Position numbers and translations under genes: made by a program
DNA from: Trichostrongylus colubriformis
Taxonomy: Eukaryota; Nematoda; Chromadorea; Rhabditida; Trichostrongylidae
NCBI GenBank assembly: GCA_963978905.1
Contig: OZ022258.1
Coordinates: 52,250,591-52,314,590 of the forward strand
Reading direction: 5' to 3'
Length of the DNA: 64,000 nt
Shown: in pieces, positions 45,601-55,577 of the stretch
Position numbering within the stretch: position 1 is the first letter of the stretch
Layout: each line of letters opens with the position of its first letter
Notes under the pieces: model-generated
What the model saw: only the letters and a program-made list of their open reading frames with translations
Told to the model about the DNA's origin: nothing
The model's database searches: none

Positions 45601-48231
45601 AAATTTATCGGTTTATTATGTCTTTGGAAAATTCCTGTTTTGATATTTTGAAGATGATTCGAGTGCTAACGATAGTTATCGTGGTATTCGTTGCTACGTC
45701 TTATCTCACTGCCATCTGTGTACATATTGCGTTCCGAATGGAGTTAGAAGAAGATTACCATGATTATGTAATGACTTTCGGTGTGAGTTTTACCATTATC
45801 ATACCCTATATATAAACCAGGAGTTTGGTTTGTATCCTTGTCTGTCTGTCCACCCTATGGTTTAATTACTCAAGTTTGAGGTACTTATAAGACCCGAACC
45901 AAGGAAAGGTCGGCTCATTAGCGGGAAGGGTCGGCACAAGTGTGGGTTGGGTGGAGTATGGTAGGAGATGCCCTTATGAAAGTTGAAATTCTATAAGATC
46001 ATGCATTACCGATCGATATTGATCGAAAATATCGGCTTTTGTGCAGAAGGCTGGAAACGGCTTATGGACCATACTATTGATTAAGTGCCTTCATGAAAGT
46101 TGAGTTTCTACAACATCATGCACCACCGATCGATATTATTTGAAAATATCGATTTTTGTGCAGAAGGCTGGAAACGGCTTATAGATCATACTGTTTATTA
46201 TGTGCCCTCATGAAAGTTGAAATTCTACAACATCATGCATCTCCGGTCGATATTATTTGAAAATATCGGTTTTTGTGCAGAAGGCTGGAAACGGCTTATA
46301 GATCATACTGTTGATGATGTGCCCTCATGAAAGTTGAAATTCTACAACATCATGCATCTCCGGTCGATATTATTTGAAAATATCGGTTTTTGTGCAGAAG
46401 GCTGGAAACGGCTTATAGACCATACTATTGATTAAGCCCACATGAAAGTTGAAATTCTACAACATCATGCACCACCGATCGATATTGATTGAAAATATCG
46501 TTTTTGTGCGGAAGGCTGGAAACGGCTTATGTACCACCAGTTGGCTGGCGCACACTACTGCGCGCGAATCATGTCGATGACTTGCAAAATGGGTTCGATG
46601 CAAAGCGACTGAAGTATATTAATACCGAAATGCTTTTCTATCACGCCTCTTTTCTGCTTTTTCCAATTTAATAGTTCACCTGAAGGCAGAGAAAAGGCAA
46701 TTGCCACTCAACTCCATAAACAACGGTGGTTGTGCCGATCAAACCCATTTTTGCACAACATCGCCATGAATCGCGCGCAGTAGTGTGCGCCAGCCAACTG
46801 GTTTCATTAAATTTTGGCTGAGCAATCGAGGAGGAGAATTTAAATTATCACAGATCAGGGAACTTACACCTAAATCTGCTTTCTATTTCATTGCGAGCCT
46901 TTCGTTTCTTTTTTTCCACAATTCGATCGACATCATTTCCATTTCGATACACATTGCTGCGAGAAACCTATAGGCAGTGAGCAAGGGAAGCGTATGGGTA
47001 GAGCACAAAGCCTAGTCACCTAGGCGAGAATTGATCCAGTGGAGGGGGGGGGGGGGCTGGAAAGAGACCACAAGTGTGGAGCGCGCTGTAGTTTGGCGCG
47101 AGATATTACACACCAATCAAGGGCTTCCCTCGCTGAGAAGTTCACCAATGAGAAGCGCCCAGTGTTTGGTCACTCTTTTCACACATGATCATACATTACA
47201 CGTAAACAGGGTCGAGCCCTGTCACAATTTCTTTTGCATTTCCCAGTTCAAAGGTTCCCCCAGGGCAATTTCGGTAGACTGTTGAATAATCATGGAGTAT
47301 GAAAGTTGTGGTGATCACCAGTGTGACGATGATGTAGTGGTCGTGTAAAAAGAACAGAGTAAAAAAGTCAAAACCCCGAGAAATAGCGATCCTATCCGCT
47401 CCTTCGCTTTCGCCTCCTTTACTTCACTGTTCGGTGGGGGTAGATGCAGACGGGCGAGGGGCTAAGTCAGCCAGCCGACTTCGCCCCGCCCTCGCAGCAA
47501 CTCGTGCTGCTAATGCGAGGCAGTGTGACTGGCTAGCCGAGTTTCTCTACGGTTCATCTCTTCTGGACCGAAATATTCGTTAACAAAGAAAGTCTTTCTC
47601 ACTTCAGAGTTTCTCCTCACCTTTGTTTACGCCTTCAGTCTGAAATTATTGTTTACGGAAACTTGACTTTTTATAGGAATGAATGGAGGTCTAGTACCAT
47701 GCGCTCCATTCATTTATACCATCATATTATTACATATTTATTATTAGATATTATACTATTACATGTTCCTTATTATATATTATATTATATTTTGTTTTAT
47801 TTTGATGCTTCATTCCTCCATTTCAATGCCTCGGGTTGGCAAATGGTGGTATGCATTAGGACCCTTGTGTAGCGGTACTTTACAATGGAACCAGCAGGCA
47901 CAGTAGGGTACGGTGACTCAACTTGAGTGTCCTGATCCACACTCATAAAAATCTATGCAAGTCACCAGCCATCGGCGGTATTCTTGGGGATGAGGGCTCA
48001 TAAGTGAATGGCGCACTAATTGTGATGACATTGCGTCCTGTACTTACCTATTACTGGCCAACCACTTGTAAATATCATGAATTTCAGATGATGCTGGCAT
48101 TGTTGACGTACATCCAAAATTACTACGTACTATGGTTCCGTAATCCACGATACCGTCGTGTTTTCTTTCAACAACTCGCCTGCTTGCAATTTGTTCTTGT
48201 TTTTGTGTCAAAGAGCCTGACATTGCAGTAG
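42635..48231 (+). CDS. Seven-TM chemoreceptor, Srsx-like, divergent (receptor D, 8 exons)
   Basis: Predicted 303-aa receptor, the most divergent of the four. Exons: 42635-42761, 43228-43306, 43360-43488, 44342-44472, 45152-45256, 45516-45583, 45654-45782, 48088-48231. TM1 has SVGLFGN; exon 2 LMSILCFLQIICLLSEL; exon 3 begins KELCFRM and ends DMLIAVLAPLK; exon 4 has FLMCLPP and an extracellular Cys (NMTCRPAT); exon 5 is TM5 with a shorter end; exon 6 a longer charged/Ser loop 3; exon 7 is TM6 without the CSW motif; exon 8 is TM7 with NYYVLWFRNPRYRRVFF in place of RSPHHR. Exons 1-3 are the same sizes as in A-C and all phases match, which supports the model. The ATG is 10 nt after a TTTAG acceptor. 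Introns carry MITEs, a SINE and a minisatellite; the exon 2 donor (GTGTGC) and exon 6 donor (GTGCGC) are weak. Confidence 0.78.
42893..43188. mobile_element. MITE in receptor D intron 1 (family with AAATACGCC arms)
   Basis: The arms GTCGCGACGGGGTGGGGGAA / (inverse) and ATACGCCAAAAAATCGCG are inverted at the two ends, about 35 bp. The centre (GAGAGCCCGGCAGAGCGTGG, TGCGTCAC and repeated CCATGCCACACTGCCTCC-type blocks) appears inverted inside the MITE at 44637-44898, so the two share an internal segment but have different termini. Confidence 0.7.
43553..43725. mobile_element. TAA-flanked MITE in receptor D intron 3
   Basis: Ends GGCCGCGGTCATACT / (inverse) AGCATGACCGCGGCC, flanked by TAA at 43550-43552 and 43726-43728. 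Inner arms carry GCAGGGCGTGGCTGCGT and its inverse. Same family as 30093-30269, 35511-35684 and 50483-50638. TAA duplication would fit PIF/Harbinger-type targets, an inference only. Confidence 0.75.
43836..44122 (-). mobile_element. tRNA-derived SINE with target-site duplication
   Basis: On the minus strand a tRNA-like head GGGAGGTGGTGTAGTGACAG, with A-box-like and B-box-like (GGATCAAATCC) pol III promoter motifs about 45 bp apart, is followed by a body of about 200 bp and a CTTTATCCTTTATACTT tail. The direct repeat CACTGTCATA (43826-43835 and 44123-44132) flanks it. Four other copies occur in the window. It lies in intron 3 of receptor D, opposite strand. Confidence 0.82.
44637..44898. mobile_element. 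MITE in receptor D intron 4
   Basis: Ends GGGTGTGTGCACCTATGACA and, inverted, AGGTGTGTGTACTTATGACA, continuing GAAAATCGC on both arms. The middle contains CGCGGCT / AGCCGCG palindromes and the CCACGCTCTGCCGGGCTCTC block shared, inverted, with 42893-43188. Related termini (GGTGTGT…ATAA…AATCGCG) occur at 58920-59157. Confidence 0.7.
45807..46530 (+). repeat. Minisatellite, ~117-bp unit, about 5 copies
   Basis: A Helitron-like start (CCCTATATATAAACCAGGAG then TGTCTGTCTGTCC) at about 45807 is followed by five head-to-tail copies (from about 45969) of a unit with ATGAAAGTTGAAATTCTACA, ACATCATGCA, CGATCGATATT…GAAAATATCG and GTGCAGAAGGCTGGAAACGG. Copies 3 and 4 are nearly identical. It lies in intron 7 of receptor D and ends directly beside the TIR element at 46537. 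Confidence 0.8.
46537..46801. mobile_element. TIR element (GGCTGGCGCACACTA family), copy 2
   Basis: Perfect 30-bp inverted ends starting CCAGTTGGCTGGCGCACACT, continuing imperfectly to about 60 bp (CATG.CGATG…AATGGGTT.GAT). Same terminal motif as 40683-40915. No coding capacity. Intron 7 of receptor D. Confidence 0.82.
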
Positions 48232-48539
48232 AACCTGCCAGTGTTCGTGGCAGACATGGGAACAACATTCAGACAACCTCATTATGAACAACATCGACGT
48301 TTACGAACCGGTTTCCATTGTTATTTGTGCTCGTTAATGACTTGTTCGGACCTAACCAACTATTTTCACTGCTTTTTCTTTCATTGTGGTATTTTCTTAC
48401 GGTCAAATCTGTATGCGGGATTTTTAGCTTTGTCTTGCTACATATTTTCAGTGATACTCATTGTTTTTTTAGATACTTCAGGTTCTAGGAAAAATGCTAC
48501 TTTTTTACTCAATTTTATCTTGCATTTATGTAAATGCAA

Positions 48540-48545
48540 AATAAA
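48540..48545 (+). terminator. Poly(A) signal of receptor D
   Basis: AATAAA about 310 nt after the receptor D stop codon; T-rich sequence precedes it. First plausible hexamer downstream. Confidence 0.4.
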
Positions 48546-49521
48546 AATGAGTAGAGAGACAGCAGTATTCTCTTCGAGATCTCCAACAAAAGATGCGAGA
48601 CGTTAGATCATTGGGTATACGCTGCAAGTTCAAGTGCGGGAGTGTAATTTCATTCCACTCTTGCATGACTTCTCCAGTTTCCTTCCCCTGATCTTTTTTG
48701 AACTCCTCCCTAGCGACTTTTCCATTTCACGCCCCTGTCGAGCTTTTAGTCACAGGGATATAGATGCAATGCTACAACTTAAAGACAGCATTAGAGGTAA
48801 TGTGATTACTGAGAAGACGTCAGTGACGCGGAAACAAGGGGGCCTGAGAAGACTATTAATGGCGAAATGCCTGACGCAAAAACGTCTTCGAACGGTAGAA
48901 ACGGTGTAACGGTTACTAGCTGATGCCTTTGAATGACAGACCCCGCCTCCGAGTGACGTGATTCCTGGTTGGCTACGGTGAGAGTGACCAAGGAAATGCG
49001 GCAAGGTTGGAGATATCAATTTGCCAGTTTTAGCTTTTATCCTCACCCCATTAAATAGATGCTGTCGTATTTTTAAAGATTCCCTTGTGTTTACGTAACA
49101 ACATGACGATGGGAATCTCGTCCGGACTACCCCTCCCTCTTGACGGGAAAGTCGTCCGCGTCGAGAAACAACAGTGGGAAGAGGTCCTATTTCTTGGGTT
49201 TTCGGCCATTTCCTTCCAATTTTTCTTCACAGTCGTATTACTGAGCACCTCGACTCTTATATTCAATGCATTTTTATTTGATCGAATTTCCCCTATCGCT
49301 GCCTTTAACATATTTCAGTAATCAGTTTTGCCATGTAAGTATTGTTTATGTCAAAGATTATTTCAATCACCGTTTTGCAGCTACAGAAGTCATGCAGCTG
49401 CTTACGAAATGAAAAACATAAAGAGCTTGAAACAATTTTCATAGCGTGATATGCATCAAAGAAAGTGTAGTGAATAAAGCATTACATGATACATGCAAGT
49501 GATTGCATAAAATAGCTCGTG
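48546..49521. other. Spacer between receptor D and cysteine-rich gene 1
   Basis: No gene, repeat or RNA recognised. The two genes converge here, so both 3' ends should lie in this stretch. TTTATT near 49271 would be an AATAAA on the minus strand for the cysteine-rich gene. Confidence 0.35.
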
Positions 49522-49669
49522 TTAACAATCGTAGCAGTCGCAGCAGCCGCAGCAAGGATCATCACAACATCTATCACAACAGTTCTCTAGGCACCATCCG
49601 CAACATAGACCTGCTAACAGTGCAGCACATAGACCTTCATTTCCTGTACGTCGTGGATTGTCGCGGACA
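49522..49669 (-). CDS. Cysteine-rich tail protein, CYSTM-like, last exon (gene 1)
   Basis: A last exon of 148 nt encodes VRDNPRRTGNEG, then GLCAALLAGLCCGWCLENCC, then a Cys/Asp-rich end finishing CCDCYDC before TAA at 49522. It enters after a TTTCAG acceptor at phase 2. A short Gly/Ala/Leu stretch followed by packed cysteines at the very C-terminus is the pattern of CYSTM-type small membrane-associated proteins; that assignment is by resemblance only. The exon at 58422-58557 shares GLCAALLAGLCCG.CLENCCD and the same entry phase, so the two are paralogues. The upstream exon(s) with the start codon were not found; an open frame continues upstream through the acceptor to an ATG at 49716, which could alternatively make a 64-aa protein. 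Confidence 0.65.
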
Positions 49670-49719
49670 CTGAAATATGAAGGGATCTCAGAATATGACG
49701 GTTTAATCCTCGCCATATG

Positions 49720-50482
49720 TAGAAGTAATGTTTCATCACTGGTAATAAATGAGCTTTCTCAATATCACTATGCCATGCTAACAAGTGTTCGAGAATTGCT
49801 TGAGACTATGACGGAGATAGACACTCTGTTTTGTAATTGTTTGCCTGCATTATGATCAAAGGCAAGCTCTAGTCTTTGATCTGTCCTGAAGACATGAGCA
49901 TGTGGTGGTGTGCGGAGCTTTTTTGGTAGGAGGGGTCCAGTAGGTGGAGTGCCTAATATTAAGGGCTCGCAGGTAGGCAGACAGTCGGATAGTTTCGGGT
50001 TACATGGATGGAGTGTGCTTGACGTAGATGGAAATCAATTGTTTCCAAATCCAATGATCAGTTAGCTGTCGTGTCTGCTATGTTCTATATTTTGATAAAT
50101 AAACAATATGATGCCCTTGACTGATGTCCCAAAACTTCGAAATTTGAGATTGTCACGCGACGGGAGCTGTTACTACAGGAGAAAGGGTTTCAACTTCCCA
50201 TCTATCCCATGAAAACTCGCAGCGAGAGCCAGGTGGATATATAGGATCTCTAACGCTGATTTCAACTGTAGAAACCTAAATTGCAAAATACCGCTCTTAT
50301 GCTACTTAAGAGGGAGCAAAACTGCTGCCGATGACGTTTTGATCGGGTACTTTGTTTTGAGTGACTCACCAAAACGCATCACGGGGGGACAATTGCACCA
50401 GTCACAACTTCTAGAGCAAGGGCGCTAGCACTGAGCCACGGCTGCTGTTGGCGCGCACACGGTTAGCGTTGTTGATGCGTTA
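49720..50482. other. Region upstream of cysteine-rich gene 1, nothing recognised
   Basis: This should contain the missing 5' exon(s) and promoter of the minus-strand cysteine-rich gene, but no Pro/Gln/Tyr-rich exon or convincing donor could be identified. Confidence 0.3.
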
Positions 50483-50638
50483 GGCCGCGTTCCTACTTTG
50501 CGCTGTTCACAGGCAACGAGGCAGATTGGAATGGGGGAGATGCAGAGACGACGCAGGTTACGAGACAGGGTGATACAGACGGAGACACAGAGACACGTTG
50601 CCACGTCCTACCGCCGACACCGCGCAGTATGATCATGG
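50483..50638. mobile_element. MITE of the GCCGCG family, diverged
   Basis: Left end TTAGGCCGCGTTCCTACTTT and right end CGCGCAGTATGATCATGGC are inverted. The inner GGCAACGAGGCAGATTGG, GACGACGCAGG and ACGGAGACACAGAGACACG blocks match other family copies (30093, 43553). The right terminus is degraded. Confidence 0.6.
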
Positions 50639-51122
50639 CTTTGCTTAAACCAACGTACCCTACCGATGAATCATCGAAAGTAAACCTTGACCCATCCAAA
50701 CTCGCTTGCGAGCAATATTTAGCAGTATTGGTTTTCATGATTTTAATCGGCATTCGAGATACTATCGATCCACTCAAGTTTCATTTCGAAGTTTCATGGG
50801 AAATCATAATCCTTACCTCGTCAGTACCCGAGTAGCTTATTGACCAACAACGGGCAGACAGCAGCGGTTTCGGAGGGACCAAACCCACACTCCTTCCCGG
50901 GAATATGTGTTTATCCGCCGTGCCATCGAGATCCCTTCAGCCATTCTCAATTTTTCCCAGGGGAGATTAATATGCTTCCAATATTTTCTGAATTATTTTC
51001 GCAATTTTTGTGAAATTTATAGCGACAAAACCGAGGGAACAGATTTGGGGAATTAGTTTCACTGGTAATAGGGAATAAAGCACATTCGGCCGTGAAAGAT
51101 ATCGAAGCTAAGGCTAGCTTAA

Positions 51123-51547
51123 AGGAATCGTCCACGGAAAATGAGTTTTTGTGTTACCCATGTATTTATGTTGTATTTGCCTAATGTTGGCCTCATGCAA
51201 AATTTCACGCGAAAAAATGTGAATTTGGCTGAGATACAGCACCACAAAGTGCGGTCCCAGTGGGCGGGGCCTCCGTGTAAAAGCCTCGTCCCGTCGTCCG
51301 CCGCCGTTGGGAACGGAGAGTAGGACTGTTTACGTAACCTTCTGTTCCTACAATGCGTCTCCGACCACGGCGGACGCGGTACGAGGCTTTTACCCGGAGG
51401 CCCCGCCTACTGGGACCGCACTTTGTGGTGCTGTATCTCAGCCAGATTCACATTTTTTCGCGTGAAATTTTGCATGAGGCCAACATTAGGCAAATACAAC
51501 ATAAATACATGGGTAACACAAAAACTCATTTTCCGTGGACGATTCCT
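51123..51547. mobile_element. Palindromic 425-bp TTAA-flanked MITE, copy 2
   Basis: Flanked by TTAA (51119-51122 and 51548-51551), the same length as 20175-20599 and nearly identical by eye. Arms begin AGGAATCGTCCACGGAAAAT and include the GTGAAATTTTGCATGAGGCC block and a GGCGGGGCCTCC…ACGAGGC centre. TTAA duplication suggests piggyBac-type transposition in trans. Confidence 0.87.
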
Positions 51548-51779
51548 TTAAGTGGAAACATTTTTAAGCTTGAATGAACTTCATTTTTTTCCAAATTCAT
51601 AAGATACGATGGCATTTTTCAATGTTGTTTCGAATACATCGCCAACTATAGTGAGCGATTTCCGTGAAGTTCATCTTTGCATTTGTAGGAGTCGAGGCAA
51701 CTTTTAAGGGCCCCAATATGAACCAGGGAACGATTCCCCGATGACGCTCAAGCATTTCAGTTCGCGAACAATATCAGCA

Positions 51780-52000
51780 CGGCGCATAAAGAGGGGAAGG
51801 GTGGAGTCGGGGAGTTGGTCGAATTTTCGCGCGGCCGCGACGTGTGCGAGTCGATTACAGCTTTGTCTTTTGAACCATTAACAACAACATAAGTGAACAT
51901 CCGAAGCTTCCAACCTGCAATCTTCGAAACTCCCTCATATTACCAGCCCACTGCGTTTTGAGCGGAATTTCAAACGACTGCGGCAAGTCGATGATCCTAT
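51780..52000 (+). repeat. Repeat fragment related to the MITE at 58920
   Basis: TTCCAACCTGCAATCTTCGA, CAGCCCACTGCGTTTTGAGCG and AATTTCAAACGACTGCGGCAA match in order TTCCAATCTGCAATCTTCGA, TGCCCACTGCATACTGAGCG and AATTCCAACCGACTGCAGTA at 59030-59108. Inverted ends were not identified here. Confidence 0.55.
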
Positions 52001-52102
52001 CCTATCCTATCATACTCTATATATAAAGCAGAAGTTTGGTGTGTTTGTTTGTCTGTCTGTCTGTCTGTCTGTGTGTGTGTCTGTCTGTCTGTCCGCTCAC
52101 CG

Positions 52103-52800
52103 CATAATTTCTATCTCGCGTTGCAGCAAAGCTGGGACCCTGAATTTTTAAGGTAATATAGGGGGTGGTAAGGGGCATCAATGGTGAAGGAACGGAAGTG
52201 ATAGCAACTGATAAGGGCTGATAAGGAGCCTCGAAAGGCGAATGGCGGGAAATTCATATCTCGCGTCGCAGCAAAGCTGGGATCCTGAATTTTTAAGGTA
52301 ATGTAGGGGTGGTAAGGGGACATTAATGGTGAATGAACGGAAGTGATAGCAACTGATAAGGGCTGATAAGGAGCCTCGAAAGGCGAATGGCGGGAAATTC
52401 ATATCTCGCGTCGCAGCAAAGCTGGGATCCTGAATTTATAAGGTAATGTAGGGGTGGTAAGGGGATATCAATGGTGAGGGAACGGAAGTGATAGCAACTG
52501 ATAAGGGCTGATAAGGAGCCTCGAAAGGCGAATGGCGGGAAATTCATATCTCGCGTCGCAGCAAAGCTGGGATCCTGAATTTTTAAGGTAATGTAGGGGT
52601 GGTAAGGGGACATTAATGGTGAATGAACGGAAGTGATAGCAACTGATAAGGGCTGATAAGGAGCCTCGAAAGGCGAATGGCGGGAAATTCATATCTCGCG
52701 TCGCAGCAAAGCTGATCCTGAATTTATAAGGTAATGTAGGGGTGGTAAGGGGATATCAATGGTGAGGGAACGGATGTGATAGCAACTGAAGGGCTGATAA
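52103..52800 (+). repeat. 145-bp tandem repeat, about 4.7 copies
   Basis: Head-to-tail units containing GCAGCAAAGCTGGGATCCTG, AGGTAATGTAGGGGTGGTAA, GGAAGTGATAGCAACTGATA and AAGGAGCCTCGAAAGGCGAA, at exact 145-bp spacing through the middle copies. The last copy is shortened. The array sits just inside the 5' end of Helitron-like element 1. Confidence 0.9.
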
Positions 52801-53049
52801 GGAGCCTCGAAAGGCGAATGGCGACGCAGCTGTGTTGTGATGGGCCGGTAAGGAAATTACACCTAGGGATACACCGAGGGTACCCATGTCACCACTCCCA
52901 CAGTCCAGCGTCAACCATTTACAACCTGTCTGCACCACATACACCCCTATCCCATTGTTATGATGTCTCAACTGAACTGCTGTCTGGAAAGGTCGGGCAT
53001 GTTAGAATTGGGTAGATGCTGACCTAAGCGCACACAGCACATAAGAATT

Positions 53050-54760
53050 AAGCCTAGCTCCGCCCACTGTGAGCGAGGCTTGCGCGGAAACTGCCGGTGT
53101 TCAAATTTAAGTCCACGCTTAGGTTCCAAAAATCAGGCAGGCTAGGAATGGACCTGTAGAGGTCCGGCAAGTTAGGGATGGGTTGGGGTAAGCCAAAATG
53201 TACGGAGCACATGAGAGGCAAGCTAAAACCAGAAGACTGGTGTGTTTGTGTGTGTGTAAGCATGTGTCCGTTTTTTGTCACATATCTACTTTCAACTCAA
53301 TTGCAACGTGGAGAGGTCGGGCAAGTTGGGGATGGGTAGGGGTTGACCAAAGTGTGCGGAGCTCATTAAGGACTAAGCCTAGCTCCGCCCACCGTGAGCG
53401 GAGCTTGCGCAGAAATGGTTGAAAAAAAAATCAAGAGTGGGCCTGTAGGGATCGTGCAAGTTAAGACTTGGTAGGGCCTCATCTCAACTGTATCCTGGAG
53501 GGTCGCGCGAGTTAGAAGTGGGGAGGGGCTGACCTAAGCGTACAGAGCATATAAGAACTAAGCCTAGCTCCGCCCACCATGGGAGGGGCTTGCGCCGAAA
53601 TCGATGAATAAACGAATTTAGGTCCTCGCTCAAGTGCTGAAAATCGGGCAAGTTAGGAAAGGGTCTGTTGAAGTCACGCATGTAAGGACTGGGAAGGGAC
53701 TGACCAAAGTAAAGGGAACACAGAACACAGGGAACGCAAATTAGGCACGGGCTGTGGAGGTCGGGCAGGTTAGTATTGGGTAGGGACCAAGTGTACGGAC
53801 CACATAAGTTCTAAGCCTTACTCCGCCCACCATGGGAGGGGCTTGCGCCGAAATCGATGAATAAACGAATTTAGGTCCTCGCTTAAGTGCGGAAAATCGG
53901 GCAAGTTAGGAAAGGGTTGTTGAAGTCGTGCGAGTAAGGACTGGATAGGGACAGACCAAAATGTAGGGAGCACACAAGAAGCAAATTAGGAACGGGCCTG
54001 TAGAGGTGGGGCAAGTTAGGATTGCGTAGAGGAAAACATAAGTGTACGGAGCACATAAGTTCTAAGCCTAACTCCGCCCACCATGGGAGGGGCTTGCGCC
54101 GAAATCGATGAATAAACGAATTTATGTCCTCGCTTAAGTGCGGAAAATCGGGCAAGTTAGGAAAGGGTTGTTGAAGTCGTGCGAGTAAGGACTGGATAGG
54201 GACAGACCAAAATGTAGGGAGCACACAAGAAGCAAATTAGGAACGGGCCTGTAGAGGTAGGGCAAGTTAGGATAGCGTAGAGGAAACATAAGTGTACGGA
54301 GCACATAAATTCTAAGCCTACCTCCGCCCATCATGGGCTGGGCTCGCCCGAAATCGATGAATAAACGAATTCAGGTCTTCGCTCAAGTGCTGAATCGGGC
54401 AAGTTAGGAAAGGGTCTGTTGAAGTCGCGCATGTAAGGACTGGGGAGGGACTGACCAAAGTGAAGGGTGCAATAAGCAAATAAGGCACGGGCCTGTGGAG
54501 GTCGCGCAGGTTAGGATTGGGTAGGGGTCATGTGTACGGAGCATATGAGTTTTAAGCTTATCTCCGCCCACTATGGGCGGGGCCTGCACCAAAACCGATG
54601 GGTTTTCAAATTTATAAACCCTCGCTTGGGTTGCAAAAATTGGGAAGGTCAGGAATGGGACTGCTCAGGTCGTGCGAGTAAGAACTGGATAGGGACAGAA
54701 CAAAATGTAGGGAGCACACAAGAAGCAAATTAGGTACGGGTGTGTGGAGGTCGGGCAGGT
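53050..54760 (+). repeat. ~250-bp degenerate tandem repeat
   Basis: Units contain GTCGGGCAAGTTAGGA, GTGTACGGAGCACATAAG, TAAGCCTAGCTCCGCCCACC, GGGAGGGGCTTGCGCCGAAA and CGATGAATAAACGAATTTA. The last motif recurs at about 53606, 53859, 54106 and 54357. Copies 53860-54110 and 54107-54355 are nearly identical. Open minus-strand frames through it are by-products of the periodicity. Confidence 0.85.
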
Positions 54761-55419
54761 TAGGATTGGGTAGGAGTCAACCCACCAAACTTATGTACTC
54801 TGTACACGTCAACCCCCTGTGTATAGAGTACATAAGTTCTAAGCCTAGCCCGGCCATAATTGCAATAATGGTACCACACTCACAAAGTGACTGTTTGTTC
54901 TCGGTTACCATTAGGGAGTGGTGTGTTATTATCAGATGTATCTCTCGGCAATCAGTTAAGGTCAATGTTTCTTATAGAACTGATACATGCACGTCCTCTC
55001 CAAACTTTTAATCCTCAAAAGTCAACTACTACGGAGCGCCTCAGCGCTCACGATGAGACACCTCCAACTGCTGCCGCTCCTTTTAGCGTGGCCGCACCTT
55101 TGCGATTGTGCCTTATACACTTGGATCAACGATGGGAAGGGGGTCTTCTTTCTTGGATTTTTTGACCGTTTCGATCCATCTTCCTTACTTTGGTACTACT
55201 AAGTGCTTCAATTCTATTTTTGTGTTCGGATCGAATCCTGCCTTTCTTTTAAGGGGTTTTGCCTTCAGTGGGGAAGAGGTTACAGATGGGTGTGGTGTCT
55301 CTTAGTTTCAACCAAAGCCGATGATCGTTGGAGGTTTGCTCACAATATATACAAGCCGCATATTATCCGTTCCCTGCTGCTATGTGCGCTCCCTATACAC
55401 AGGGCCTATTCCTGCTGCA

Positions 55420-55577
55420 ATGCGCGCGAAGCGCGCATGCGAAAGTCGGCTCGCTGCGCCAGCGGCGAGCCGAGAGTCGCTCCTCGCTACACAACAGAAA
55501 GCCCCAAAGCCACCATGCCGGGGCGGCGAAGCCGCCCCTACGAGGATTGGCCGGCGTCAGCCGGCCAACCCGACTGG
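55420..55577 (+). repeat. Four serial GC-rich hairpins, 3' end of element 1
   Basis: In order: ATGCGCGC-GAA-GCGCGCAT (55420-55438), CGGCTCGC…GCGAGCCG (55447-55472), GGGGCGGC-GAA-GCCGCCCC (55520-55538) and GGCCGGC-GTCA-GCCGGCC (55549-55566), then AACCCGACTGG. Hairpins 2-4 recur at 57300-57431. Two of the loops are GAA. Confidence 0.85.

Larger units (their letters stand above)
52013..55577 (+). mobile_element. Helitron-like non-autonomous element 1
   Basis: Starts TCTATATATAAAGCAGAAGT followed by TGTCTG repeats and ends GGCCGGCGTCAGCCGGCC (an 18-nt hairpin, 55549-55566) plus AACCCGACTGG, with T next. A 3' hairpin about 11 nt before CTRR, with T following, is the Helitron 3' signature. Inside are a 145-bp tandem repeat and a ~250-bp tandem repeat, then a unique ~800-bp 3' region that is repeated in element 2. 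No helicase or Rep domain is encoded. The 5' end differs slightly among copies (CTC, CC or CCC before TATATATAAA), so a clean 5'-TC terminus is not proven. Confidence 0.6.

Noticed and set aside
46985..47035. Possible tRNA gene (TGGGTAGAGC … GAATTGATCC)
   Set aside because: Box-like strings occur but no acceptor or anticodon stems pair; not a tRNA.
52111..54334. Series of similar minus-strand open frames
   Set aside because: Their spacing equals the tandem repeat period; stop-free frames arise from repetition, not selection.
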